Source: JALORV01 sp035255845
GTDB taxonomy: Bacteria > Pseudomonadota > Gammaproteobacteria > Burkholderiales > Burkholderiaceae_F
Reading direction: 5' to 3'
Length of the DNA stretch: 25,669 bases
Assembly: GCA_035255845.1 (NCBI GenBank)
Contig: DATEZE010000260.1
Location: 1 to 25,669 of the forward strand
In this document: piece after piece, positions 1-7,945 of the stretch
Numbering within the stretch: the stretch's first letter is position 1
Layout of the letters: every line of letters begins with the position of its first letter
The notes under the pieces: generated by a model
The model's input: only the letters and a program-made list of their open reading frames with translations
Told to the model about the DNA's origin: nothing
Database searches by the model: none
Position numbers and translations under genes: made by a program

Positions 1-391
1 CCGGCGTGCCCGGCGGTTGCGCCAGCGGCGGTGGCGGCGGCGCGCCGGTTGCGGTCGCGATGTATGCGGCGACGTCAGCGCGCATCGCCTGAGTCCACAC
101 CGAGTACTGGGCCATGCCCTTCGAATTGCCGGGCGCAGCGATCGCAGCGCTCATCCTGCCCAAAATCCCGGTGGCGTCGGTGCCTTCGCGCACCTGGAAG
201 ATGTTGGCTGCTGCGTGGCAGTTCTCGCAGGTCAAAGCCGTGCCGGCCGAGTTCACCACCGGCGTTTTGTAAAGCGTCGCACCGTTAGCGGCGTTTTGTG
301 CCAGCGCCGAACCGCTCAATCCGACCGCCGCGAGTGCCGCGACGGCGGGGGGCAGTGACCGCAGGTGAAACAGCGATTTTCGATTCGACAT
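1..391 (-). CDS. Exported c-type cytochrome, partial (3' end beyond window)
   Basis: The reading frame opens at the ATG at 391 and runs without a stop to the window edge, so only about the first 130 residues are visible. Residues 1-31 form a Sec signal peptide: Arg/Lys near the start, an Ala/Leu/Val core, and ALA before Gln32 as a likely cleavage site. Residues 55-59 read CENCH, a canonical CXXCH haem-attachment motif. Met residues downstream (in GRMSAA and SKGMAQ) could supply the distal haem ligand. A run of prolines begins near residue 122, suggesting a linker to a further domain outside the window. The family implies a periplasmic electron carrier or the haem subunit of a dehydrogenase; the partner is not visible. 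It is divergent from the MBL hydrolase gene. Confidence 0.8.
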   Translation of the reverse strand, partial: MSNRKSLFHLRSLPPAVAALAAVGLSGSALAQNAANGATLYKTPVVNSAGTALTCENCHAAANIFQVREGTDATGILGRMSAAIAAPGNSKGMAQYSVWTQAMRADVAAYIATATGAPPPPPLAQPPGTP

Positions 392-605
392 GGCAGGCTC
401 GCAGCGTTGGAGTCTTGGACAGGCAGTCTATGGAGAGCGGGCCGGTTTTTCCCTCGTACAAACGTCGTAACGCGAACCGACCGAACGCATGAGCCAATCC
501 CCTCGATCCGCGAGGCGGTTGCAGGCCCGCTGCGCGGCCGAGGACTACCCGCGCCGCGCTCTCGTCCTTATCCTTCACGCCTCGTCTTGACGGACCGGAT
601 ACGCC

Positions 606-1574
606 ATGTCAGCGCTCGCTCTCGTGCGGAAGACCGTCTTTGTTCTCGTCGCCCTGGCCGCTGCTCTGACTCCGGTCGGGTCGGTCGTCGCGGCTGGCCC
701 GGCGGTCAAGATCCAGCCGGGCTACTACCGGATGATGCTTGGTGACTTCGAAGTGACCGCGCTTTCCGACGGCACGGTCGACCTTCAGATCGCGCAGATA
801 CTGACCAACACGACCCCCGCCCGAGTGGCCCGGGCGCTCGCCCGCCAGTACATGCAGGATCCCGTCGAGACGTCGGTCAACGCCTATCTGATCAACACCG
901 GGTCGAAGCTGGTCATGGTCGACGCCGGTTCGGGCAGCCTGTTCGGCCCGACTCTCGGCAAGCTCGTGGCGAACCTGCGCGCGGCCGGTTACCAGCCGGA
1001 GCAAGTCGACGAGATCTACATCACCCACATGCACGCGGATCACGTGGGAGGTCTGGCCGCGGACGGCAAGGCGGTCTTTCAGAACGCGATCGTGCGCGCT
1101 GACCAGCGTGAGGCCGACTACTGGCTCAGCCCGAAGAATCTTGAGGCCGCGCCGGCCGATGCCAAGTCTTTTTTCGAAGGTGCGATGGTTTCGATTCGTC
1201 CCTATGTCGATACCGGCCGGTTCCGTCCGTTCGATGGCGATACGGATTTGGTTCCGGGCGTGCGCGCGCTCGCGGCGCGCGGTCACACGCCAGGGCACGC
1301 GATTTTCTTCGTCGAGAGTCGCGGCCAGAAACTCGTCCTGTGGGGCGACCTTATGCATGTGGCTGCGGTGCAATTTCCCGAGCCGTCGGTGACGATCCAG
1401 TTCGACACTGACTCGAAGGCAGCAGCAGCACAGCGGAAGAAGGCCTTCGCCGCTGCGGCCAAACAGGGGCAGTGGGTCGGCGCCTCGCATCTGCCCTTTC
1501 CGGGGCTGGGTCATCTGCGCCACGACGGAAGCGGTTACGACTGGATCCCGGTGAACTACAGCGTGCCGCGCTGA
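606..1574 (+). CDS. Periplasmic metallo-beta-lactamase-fold hydrolase
   Basis: A 322-residue protein with an N-terminal signal peptide (about residues 1-30, AAA-rich, cleavage near VAA/GPA), so it is probably periplasmic. The MBL zinc motif HMHADH is at residues 141-146 (H141, H143, D145, H146). Further likely metal ligands are in HTPGH (227-231), D248 in WGDLMH and H295 in ASHLPFPG. The order and spacing match the MBL superfamily (PF00753). Relatives include lactonases, hydrolases and sulfatases, so quorum-quenching lactonase is one possibility, but the substrate cannot be assigned. The ATG at 606 has only a weak Shine-Dalgarno sequence, yet it alone gives a complete signal peptide. No operon partner is evident; the FrnE-like gene starts 109 bp downstream. 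Confidence 0.88.
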   Translation: MSALALVRKTVFVLVALAAALTPVGSVVAAGPAVKIQPGYYRMMLGDFEVTALSDGTVDLQIAQILTNTTPARVARALARQYMQDPVETSVNAYLINTGSKLVMVDAGSGSLFGPTLGKLVANLRAAGYQPEQVDEIYITHMHADHVGGLAADGKAVFQNAIVRADQREADYWLSPKNLEAAPADAKSFFEGAMVSIRPYVDTGRFRPFDGDTDLVPGVRALAARGHTPGHAIFFVESRGQKLVLWGDLMHVAAVQFPEPSVTIQFDTDSKAAAAQRKKAFAAAAKQGQWVGASHLPFPGLGHLRHDGSGYDWIPVNYSVPR

Positions 1575-1683
1575 GGCTTCCTCGCTTGATCCCGCGCTTG
1601 CGGTAGCCAGCGATGCGCGATGCCATCGTGGCGGTGCGTGGGCCCTCTGGACAGCCGATGCACGGTAGCTATCCTGTAACCGC

Positions 1684-2349
1684 ATGAACAACCTGACGGA
1701 ACCCCTGGTCGTCGACGTCGTCTCCGACGTCGTCTGTCCATGGTGCTACATCGGCAAGCGCCGCCTCGACGCGGCGCTGGCCGCACGCGCCGGGGGCAAG
1801 GCGACCGTGCGTTGGCACCCGTTTCAGCTGAACCCCGATATTCCGCGTGGCGGCGCCGACCGGCGCAGCTATCTTGACCAAAAGTTCGGCGGGCCGGAGC
1901 GCATCAGCGAGACGCAGGAGCGCCTCGAGGCGACCGGACGCGATGCCGGCGTCTGGTTCGAATTCGAAAGAATCGAGCGCCAACCCAACACGCTTGACGC
2001 CCATCGCCTGATCGCATGGTCGCAAAAGGTCAGACCGGCACTGACCCACGACCTTGTCGAGAATCTCTTCCGGGCTTATTTCACGCAGGGCATCGACGTC
2101 GGAAATATCGAGGAGCTGGCCCGCATCGCTGGCCTCTCGGGCTTCGATGCGTTTCGCGCGAAGGCGCTGCTGACCTCCGATGAGGGTAGCGCGGCAATTG
2201 CGGCCGCCGAGCGCCGGGCGCACGCACTCGGCGTCACCGGGGTGCCGCTGTTCATTTTCAATCAGCGGGTCGCGGTGTCCGGGGCCCAGCACGCCAAGGT
2301 GTTGCGCGAGGCGATGACGCAGAGCGAGGTCGCGACGATCACGCGTTGA
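1684..2349 (+). CDS. DsbA-family oxidoreductase, FrnE-like
   Basis: A 221-residue thioredoxin-fold protein of the DsbA/FrnE (2-hydroxychromene-2-carboxylate isomerase-like) family. The active-site motif CPWC is at residues 18-21, straight after the first beta strand (VVDVVSDVV). The cis-proline loop that faces it is GVP at 186-188. A helical insertion lies between them (about 60-175), and the length suits FrnE-type enzymes (about 210-230). No signal peptide is seen, so it is probably a cytoplasmic thiol-disulfide oxidoreductase or isomerase, unlike true periplasmic DsbA. It starts with the ATG at 1684, about 110 bp after the MBL gene, and is followed by two hairpins (2352-2397) that probably end or process its message. 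The physiological substrate is unknown. Confidence 0.9.
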   Translation: MNNLTEPLVVDVVSDVVCPWCYIGKRRLDAALAARAGGKATVRWHPFQLNPDIPRGGADRRSYLDQKFGGPERISETQERLEATGRDAGVWFEFERIERQPNTLDAHRLIAWSQKVRPALTHDLVENLFRAYFTQGIDVGNIEELARIAGLSGFDAFRAKALLTSDEGSAAIAAAERRAHALGVTGVPLFIFNQRVAVSGAQHAKVLREAMTQSEVATITR

Positions 2350-2351
2350 AG

Positions 2352-2397
2352 CGCCGCGGGTAGGCACGTACCGCGGCGTGGTCGGCTGAACCCGACC
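2352..2397 (+). terminator. Two tandem GC-rich hairpins downstream of the FrnE-like gene
   Basis: Directly after the stop codon lies a perfect 8-bp inverted repeat, CGCCGCGG (2352-2359) and CCGCGGCG (2371-2378), with an 11-nt loop. Two bases later there is a second perfect one, GGTCGG (2380-2385) and CCGACC (2392-2397), with a 6-nt loop. Neither is followed by a clear T-tract (GGCTTCTA), so a classical intrinsic terminator is doubtful. They may stabilise the 3' end or act with Rho. Confidence 0.4.
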
Positions 2398-2434
2398 GGC
2401 TTCTACACTGCAGCGCCCTCATTTCTGCCGCGAC

Positions 2435-3370
2435 GTGCAAATCTTTTTGCAACAGCTTGAGCTCGCGGCGCCGCTGTTCGCGCTGGTGCTGATCGGCTTC
2501 CTGCTGGCGCGCTTCCGCTGGTGGCCCCGTTGGCTCAGCACAGGCCTGTCGAAGTTCGTGTTCGTCGTGGCCTTACCTGCGCTGCTTTTCAGACTGATGA
2601 GCGGGCTGGCAACATTGCCTGCGGTTGATGCCCGGCTGCTGCTCGCCTTTTTCGGAGGCTGCCTAGCCGTGTTCGCGATCGGTCGCGCGTGGGGCCGAGC
2701 CGCCTTCGGGCTTGACGGCGTGGCCCAGTCCGTCTTCGCGCTCGGCGGCATTTTTTCCAACAACGTGCTGCTTGGCGTTCCGCTGGCGCGCGCCGCGCTG
2801 GGCGAGGCCGCACTGCCGGCCGTGGCCCTCATCCTCGTTTTCAACACGCTGCTGCTGTGGACGCTGGTGACGGTCTCAGTCGAGTGGGCGCGCCACGGCG
2901 AATTTTCGCTGCGCGGCATCGGCGCGACGCTGCGCAGCGTGCTGACGAACCCAATCGTCGCCGCGATTTTGTCCGGTGCAATGTTCGGCCTCGCCGGCGG
3001 TACGCTGCCCGCACTCGTCGACGCGCCGCTTCAGTTCCTCGGGAATGCAGCAGCGCCGCTGGCGCTGTTTGTTCTCGGCATGGGGCTCGCGGAGTACGGC
3101 ATGCGTCAGGGCTGGCGCGCCGGCCTCGCGATCACGCTGCTGAAACTCGTCGTGCAGCCGTTGGCCGTGTGGCTGTTGTGCCGGGCGCTGGGCCTGCCGA
3201 AGATTGAAACCCAGGTCGCCGTGCTGCTGGCGGCACTGCCGGTCGGCATCAACGTCTACCTCATGTCGCGCGAATTCCGCGCGATGGAGGGCGCGGTAGC
3301 GACGAGCATTCTGGTGTCGACGGCCCTCGCGGCGCTGACGACGCCAGCAGTGCTCGCGCTGCTGACGTAG
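2435..3370 (+). CDS. AEC-family (auxin efflux carrier-like) transporter
   Basis: A 311-residue, very hydrophobic protein with about ten membrane helices in two groups of five separated by a polar centre (about residues 145-170), as in the AEC family (PF03547). Sequences matching the family include the N-terminal helix and ALPALLF in helix 2, the broken helix around SNNVLLGVP (near residues 108-116), and LAALPVGINVYLMS near the C-terminus. Bacterial AEC members export or import organic anions such as malate or malonate; the substrate here is unknown. The start is GTG at 2435, which gives the usual N-terminus close to the first helix; the ribosome-binding site is poor. It is preceded by tandem hairpins and followed by a separate MFS gene, so it may be monocistronic. 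Confidence 0.88.
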   Translation: MQIFLQQLELAAPLFALVLIGFLLARFRWWPRWLSTGLSKFVFVVALPALLFRLMSGLATLPAVDARLLLAFFGGCLAVFAIGRAWGRAAFGLDGVAQSVFALGGIFSNNVLLGVPLARAALGEAALPAVALILVFNTLLLWTLVTVSVEWARHGEFSLRGIGATLRSVLTNPIVAAILSGAMFGLAGGTLPALVDAPLQFLGNAAAPLALFVLGMGLAEYGMRQGWRAGLAITLLKLVVQPLAVWLLCRALGLPKIETQVAVLLAALPVGINVYLMSREFRAMEGAVATSILVSTALAALTTPAVLALLT

Positions 3371-3534
3371 CTTTGGGTCAGCCTGTCGCGCCTGGGAGTT
3401 AAGCGGTCGCCGCCGCGGATGCGCGGCTCGATCCTCATGTGTTCGCAAGTTGCTGCGCATCGTTAGACCACTTCGCCAGTCAAGTCTTGACCACTGCAGC
3501 GACCGCGACATCGGCTACGCTTCGCCCTCTCGAT

Positions 3535-3560
3535 ACCCGGCTGCGGCCGGGTCTTTGTTT
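3535..3560 (+). terminator. Hairpin plus T-rich tail, possible terminator or attenuator
   Basis: ACCCGGC (3535-3541) and GCCGGGT (3546-3552) form a perfect 7-bp stem closed by a 4-nt loop. They are followed by TCTTTGTTT. The layout fits an intrinsic terminator for the AEC gene. However, it sits only 16 nt before the likely GTG start of the MFS gene, so it could also attenuate or hide that gene's translation start. Confidence 0.5.
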
Positions 3561-3567
3561 GTCCGTC

Positions 3568-4887
3568 GTGAAGTCGCCAATCCTCTTGCTGCCACACGCC
3601 TGGCGGCAGCGCCTGTCGCTCGCCGCCGACGACCTGCTGCGCGACGCGACCTACCGCCGCCTCTGGACGTCGATCTTCATCAGCTCCTTCGGCGCACAGG
3701 TGACGATGCTCGCCCTGCCGCTGACCGCGGCGGTGTTGCTGCACGCAACGCCGACACAGATGGGCGTGCTGACGGCGATGGAGGTGGTGCCGTTCGTGCT
3801 GTTCTCCCTGCCCGCTGGTGTATGGCTCGACCGTGTGCGCAAGCTGCCGGTGTATGTCTGGGGCGAAGCATTGCTGGCTCTCTTCGTCGCCAGTGTCCCC
3901 CTCGCTTGGTGGGCGGGCTGGCTATCGATCAAGTGGCTCTATTTCGTCGGCTTCGCAATCGGCACGGTCTACACGATTGCCGGCAGCGCGGCGCAGATCG
4001 TGCTGACGCAGATCGTGCCGCGCGAGCGATTGGTCGAAGCACATGCCAAGAACGCACTCGCCAGCTCATCGGCAGAGGTCGCGGGACCCGGCATGGCGGG
4101 CGCATTGATCAAGCTGGTCGGAGCACCGCTCGCGCTGCTCGCCGATGCGGTGCTGCTGCTGGTGTCGGCGCTGATCCTGCGCGGCATCCGCGTAGCCGAA
4201 GGCCCGCTGCATGTCGCGAGCGAGTTCTGGCCGGCTCTGCGCGCCGGTATGCGCTTCGTCGCCGACCATCGGCTGCTGGTGACGATGGCGCTGATCGTCG
4301 GCGGCTGGCAGATGTGCCATCAGGCCGCGCTGGTCGTGCAGATCCTGTTCGCGACCCGCACGCTAGGACTTTCCGAGGGGGGCGTCGGCCTGGCGTATAT
4401 CGCGTTGGGCGTCGGCACCATCGTCACAAGCACCGTGGGCAACAGAGTCTCGCGTCGATTCGGGCCCGGCCCGACGCTGGTCCTCGGCTTCGCGGTCTGC
4501 GGTGTCGGCTGGCTGCTGGGGGCCGCCGCGCCGGCATCGTCGGTCGGCGTCGCGATGTTCGGCGCGATGCTCATGCTGTTCGGCGTCGGTGCGGTGTTGA
4601 TCTTTATCACCTTCCTCTCGTTGCGGCAGTCGGTCACGCCCGCGCCGCTGCTGGGCCGGATGACCAGCACGATGCGTTGGCTGATCCTGCTGCCGGCCGG
4701 GCCGGGCGCACTGCTCGGCGGATGGCTGGGTGAGCATCTCGGCCTGCGTGCCGCGCTCGCATTCGCCGGCTGCACAGTGCTGCTGATCGCGTACGCGGCG
4801 TGGCGTCAGCCAGTCATCCGCGAAACGCGCGTGCTGCCAACCGTCAAGGACGACGCAGGCCTCGCACCTTCGGGCAGCGCGCCCTGA
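3568..4887 (+). CDS. MFS exporter, EntS/MFS_3-like
   Basis: A 439-residue major facilitator with about 12 membrane helices, related to the EntS (enterobactin exporter)/MFS_3 group (PF05977). The N-terminus has a cytoplasmic segment ending in YRRLW before helix 1, typical of this group. The loop 2-3 signature appears as PAGVWLDRVRKLPVYV, and the second half repeats a short version (GNRVSRRFGPGPTLV). A central cytoplasmic loop separates the halves. The open frame extends upstream to 3439, but that segment has no homology-like character and carries a terminator-like hairpin, so I prefer the GTG at 3568. Expected role is drug or siderophore efflux; the substrate is unknown. It is alone on its strand between the AEC gene and a degraded gene. 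Confidence 0.85.
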   Translation: MKSPILLLPHAWRQRLSLAADDLLRDATYRRLWTSIFISSFGAQVTMLALPLTAAVLLHATPTQMGVLTAMEVVPFVLFSLPAGVWLDRVRKLPVYVWGEALLALFVASVPLAWWAGWLSIKWLYFVGFAIGTVYTIAGSAAQIVLTQIVPRERLVEAHAKNALASSSAEVAGPGMAGALIKLVGAPLALLADAVLLLVSALILRGIRVAEGPLHVASEFWPALRAGMRFVADHRLLVTMALIVGGWQMCHQAALVVQILFATRTLGLSEGGVGLAYIALGVGTIVTSTVGNRVSRRFGPGPTLVLGFAVCGVGWLLGAAAPASSVGVAMFGAMLMLFGVGAVLIFITFLSLRQSVTPAPLLGRMTSTMRWLILLPAGPGALLGGWLGEHLGLRAALAFAGCTVLLIAYAAWRQPVIRETRVLPTVKDDAGLAPSGSAP

Positions 4888-5007
4888 GCCGGCATTCGGC
4901 CCTGACTGTGACGCCTTCAGCAGCCGCAGTCGCGGTTTCGTCGCAGCAAATGCCGGGCTACCGCGCTCGGCACTACCGTCGGCCTCCGCATGAGCGCATG
5001 GGGTCCG

Positions 5008-5882
5008 ATGAGAACCGTCGTCGCAATCCTGCTGGGCGCCGTCGCTGGCGCTGCTGCCTTGTCGGCAGATCGCTCGGCTGAGCTAAGTCAGCTGGTGGCG
5101 ACAGAACGCGAGTTTGCGGCGCGGGCGCGGCAGGTCAATGCGCGCCAAGCCTTTGTCGAATTCTTCGCGGCCGACGCGATCCTGTTCGCTCCATTTGCGA
5201 CGCCCGCGTTTCCCGATTACGCGAGGGTCCCGACTGGGGCGTCGACATCCAGTGGCGACCGGTGGCTGCCGCCATCTCTGGCGCTGCTGACATGGGCTTC
5301 ACCACTGGGCCCACCGAATACCGTAGCGCACCCGGGGACGCGCCGATGCGCTATGGCCACTACACCTCGGTGTGGCAGCGCCAACAGGACGGGAGCTATC
5401 GCGTCCTCATCGACATCGGGATATTCCACGCTGCCCCGCAAACGCGCATCGACGACTGGTCTTTGCGCCAGGCCGCGCCGTCACTGCCGTCGCAGGACGC
5501 TCGCAAGCAGAGCGGAGCCGCAGCCGCTTTGCGGGCGCTCGACATGCACACGGGAGCGTCTGCGCGCGACGCGACCGCAATCGCATTGGCCCGCGTGATC
5601 GCAGACGGGGCTCGTATCCATCTCGGCGGTCAGATACCGGTTGTGGGTCGCGCAGCAGCGCTGGCCTTGCTCGAGGCGCTGGACTATCGGTACGAGTGGT
5701 CACCGGAGGGCGTGGCGGTGGCTGAGTCCGGGGACTTTGGCCTCGTCTACGGGCGCGGCCTTTGGCAGGGGAAACAGACGGACGCTTCGGGCGAACTCGC
5801 GTACCTGAACCTGTGGCAGCGGGACGCGAATGAATGGAAGTTGATCGTCCAGGTCTGCAGCCGGGTCGAAGCGCGGCCGTAG
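5008..5882 (+). pseudogene. Exported NTF2/DUF4440-like protein, frameshifted
   Basis: Two overlapping frames together encode one protein of about 290 residues. The first frame (ATG at 5008; an alternative in-frame ATG lies at 4990) gives a signal peptide (TVVAILLGAVAGAAALSA) and an NTF2-like start (LVATEREFAARARQ, then FVEFFAADAILFAP). Near 5221-5226 the coding character shifts to another frame, which reads GPDWGVDIQW, GDLGF-like ADMGFTTGP and then SVWQRQQDGSYRVLIDIGIFH, the usual end of a DUF4440/SnoaL-like domain. A second NTF2-like domain follows to the stop at 5880-5882. Restoring the frame needs one added base (or 1 mod 3). The first frame alone stops at 5598 in unrelated sequence. This is either a recent pseudogene or a sequencing or assembly error. 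The role of the intact protein is unknown. Confidence 0.7.
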
Positions 5883-5903
5883 CGCGCGCTCCTGTGACGT
5901 CGA

Positions 5904-7784
5904 TCAGGCCGCGCTGAAACGTGGCGTCGGCGACGGGCTCGCCGGCAGGCGCGAGACTACGCAGTCGCGCCCGCTCGCCTTGGCGGCATACAACGCTTCA
6001 TCGGCGCGTCGCAGCAGGTGAGTGACGGTGTCGCCCGGCGCCGACACGGTCAGGCCGATGCTGATCGTCACGCGTCGGCCGGACACGTGCCGGCTGATGT
6101 CGAGCGTGCGCACCTGCGCCAGCAACTGCTCGGCGAGCCGCCGCGTCCCGATCTCGTGCGTTTCGGGACTCACGATCAAGAACTCTTCACCGCCGAGTCG
6201 CCCGATCTTGACCGGTCCGGCGGCGATCGCCCGCAACGCTGCCGAAACCGAGCGCAGGATCTCGTCGCCGACCAGATGCCCGTGCTCGTCGTTGATCGAC
6301 TTGAAATGATCGATGTCGACGATCAGCACGCAGCAGCCCCTGCCGGGCTGAAGCAGCTGATCAAGCTGCGCCAGTACTTGGCGGCGATTCGGCAGGCCGG
6401 TGAGTTCGTCGGTCATCGCCAGCGTGCGCATCGCCCGACTCGTCGTCCGGCCACGCCAGGCCAGCGTCGCCAGCACTGCCGCGAGCACGATAATCAGCAC
6501 GATCATCGCCTCCTGCAGCCGCGACGCGCGCTTTTCCTGGTTCAGCGCATACACCGTCGCATCCTTCTGCTGCAGCAGCAGTGCGTTCTGCTTGTCCTTG
6601 GCCGCGGTCAGGCTCGCATAGCGCTGGTCGAGTTGCACCTGCAGCAACGCGTCCTGGGCCGTATGGAACTGAAGGTGCTGCTCGTACGCGCCCTGCCAGT
6701 CGCCGATGGCCGCGAGGCCCCGCGCCAGTTCGGCGCGGGCGCTGCCGACCTCGTGCACCGAGTCGGCCTTGATAAAGAGGGCAAGTGCCGTCTTGAGTGC
6801 ATCGACGCTCTCGCGCGGGCGCTGGAGGCCGCGCAATGCGATGCCGCGCTGTAGCAGGATCTGCGCACGCAACATCTCGTCGGTCGTGGCGCCCTGCTGC
6901 AGTGCCGCCCGGTCCAGCAGCGCAAGCGCATCGATGTAGTTACTGCGCGAGTTCTGCACCCACGCGAGGCCGCGCAGTGCGTAGGCCTCGCCGCGGACGT
7001 AGCTGATCTGGCGACTCAGCCGCAACACCTCGGTGTAGGCCTGTTCGGCGCCGGTCCAGTCATTCAGTCTCTCTTGGACACGGCCGAGGTTGTAGCGAGT
7101 AACGACGAGGTCGCGGGTCAGGCCGGCCTGTTCCTGCAGTTTCAGCGACGCCTCGTAGTAGTCCCTCGCCTGCTGATAGTCGCCGACACGGCTGTAAAGG
7201 CTTGCAATACCGTTGACGGTATTGCGTACCTGCTGCGGCAGATTGAGCTGCTCGTACAGTTCCTGCGCCCGCTGCAGGTCGGCGAGACCCGCAGCGAACC
7301 CGCCCTGAACACCGACTAGGTAGCCACGCAGGAACAGCGAATCGGCGAGCAGTTCCCGCTCACCGTGCTGCTCCGCGATCGTGACCGCCTCCTGGTATAG
7401 CGCAGCGGCGCGGCCGTTGTCATTCGCGTATTCGTTGAGTTCGCCTTCACAGGTGGCGAGGGGCGCGCGTAGTCCGGGCCTTTGCGCCACCGGGAGCAGT
7501 GCCCGGCCGGCATCAATGTGGCGCTGAGCGGCCGAGCGGTCGCGCTCGGAGTGGTACTCGCACAGCAATACGTGCGCGCGGATCTGTTGATCCGCGTCGG
7601 GCTGCGTCGCGAGTTGCGTCAGCGCCTGCTCGGCATGCCGGCGGGCCGCCTCGGGGTCGACGCGGGTCTCGGCGTTGGCCTGGTCGAGGAGCACCTGAGG
7701 GCTTTCTGCCCAGGCGGGCGGCACGATAACCGACAGCGCGGCGCAAGCGGCATTGCGGCAAAAGGTGAGAATGGGTCGCGCCAC
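5904..7784 (-). CDS. Membrane diguanylate cyclase with periplasmic TPR sensor domain
   Basis: A 626-residue protein made from a likely GTG start at 7784; the frame extends to 7835, but the GTG gives the cleaner signal peptide (about residues 1-27, ending PAWA). Residues about 28-380 are a run of tetratricopeptide-like repeats, then a coiled-coil segment rich in Gln/Lys, one transmembrane helix (about 426-443), and a GGDEF domain. The GGDEF domain shows DELTGLPNRR (458-467), DIDHFKSIND (490-499) and the catalytic GGEEF (531-535), so it should make cyclic di-GMP from GTP in the cytoplasm. The RxxD inhibitory site expected five residues before GGEEF is absent (AGPV there), so classical product feedback is unlikely. 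It is divergent from the SDR gene and convergent with the broken NTF2 gene. Confidence 0.92.
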   Translation of the reverse strand: MARPILTFCRNAACAALSVIVPPAWAESPQVLLDQANAETRVDPEAARRHAEQALTQLATQPDADQQIRAHVLLCEYHSERDRSAAQRHIDAGRALLPVAQRPGLRAPLATCEGELNEYANDNGRAAALYQEAVTIAEQHGERELLADSLFLRGYLVGVQGGFAAGLADLQRAQELYEQLNLPQQVRNTVNGIASLYSRVGDYQQARDYYEASLKLQEQAGLTRDLVVTRYNLGRVQERLNDWTGAEQAYTEVLRLSRQISYVRGEAYALRGLAWVQNSRSNYIDALALLDRAALQQGATTDEMLRAQILLQRGIALRGLQRPRESVDALKTALALFIKADSVHEVGSARAELARGLAAIGDWQGAYEQHLQFHTAQDALLQVQLDQRYASLTAAKDKQNALLLQQKDATVYALNQEKRASRLQEAMIVLIIVLAAVLATLAWRGRTTSRAMRTLAMTDELTGLPNRRQVLAQLDQLLQPGRGCCVLIVDIDHFKSINDEHGHLVGDEILRSVSAALRAIAAGPVKIGRLGGEEFLIVSPETHEIGTRRLAEQLLAQVRTLDISRHVSGRRVTISIGLTVSAPGDTVTHLLRRADEALYAAKASGRDCVVSRLPASPSPTPRFSAA

Positions 7785-7945
7785 GATTGCCCCATTGTGC
7801 CAAGCGCGGCAGGTGCCCGGAGACGCACGCCACACCGTATCCGCGGCATTGTTAGCTGCGTCGAGTACAGCGCTGCGCGGAAGGATTCGTGCGTACGCAG
7901 TAAGCTGCGCGCCGGCATCGATGGGGTGTGGAACGCGGAGGCTCG

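Noticed and set aside
3450..4733. A 427-codon plus-strand frame overlapping the MFS exporter
   Set aside because: It is Arg/Ala/Asp-rich, has no membrane helices, and is a frame shadow of the clear 12-helix exporter.
6018..6854. Plus-strand open frames across the GGDEF gene
   Set aside because: They are antisense to the GGDEF and TPR regions and show biased composition only.
7890..7899. 10-bp palindrome TGCGTACGCA between the GGDEF and SDR genes
   Set aside because: Short and of a kind expected by chance in GC-rich DNA; no promoter boxes are placed around it.
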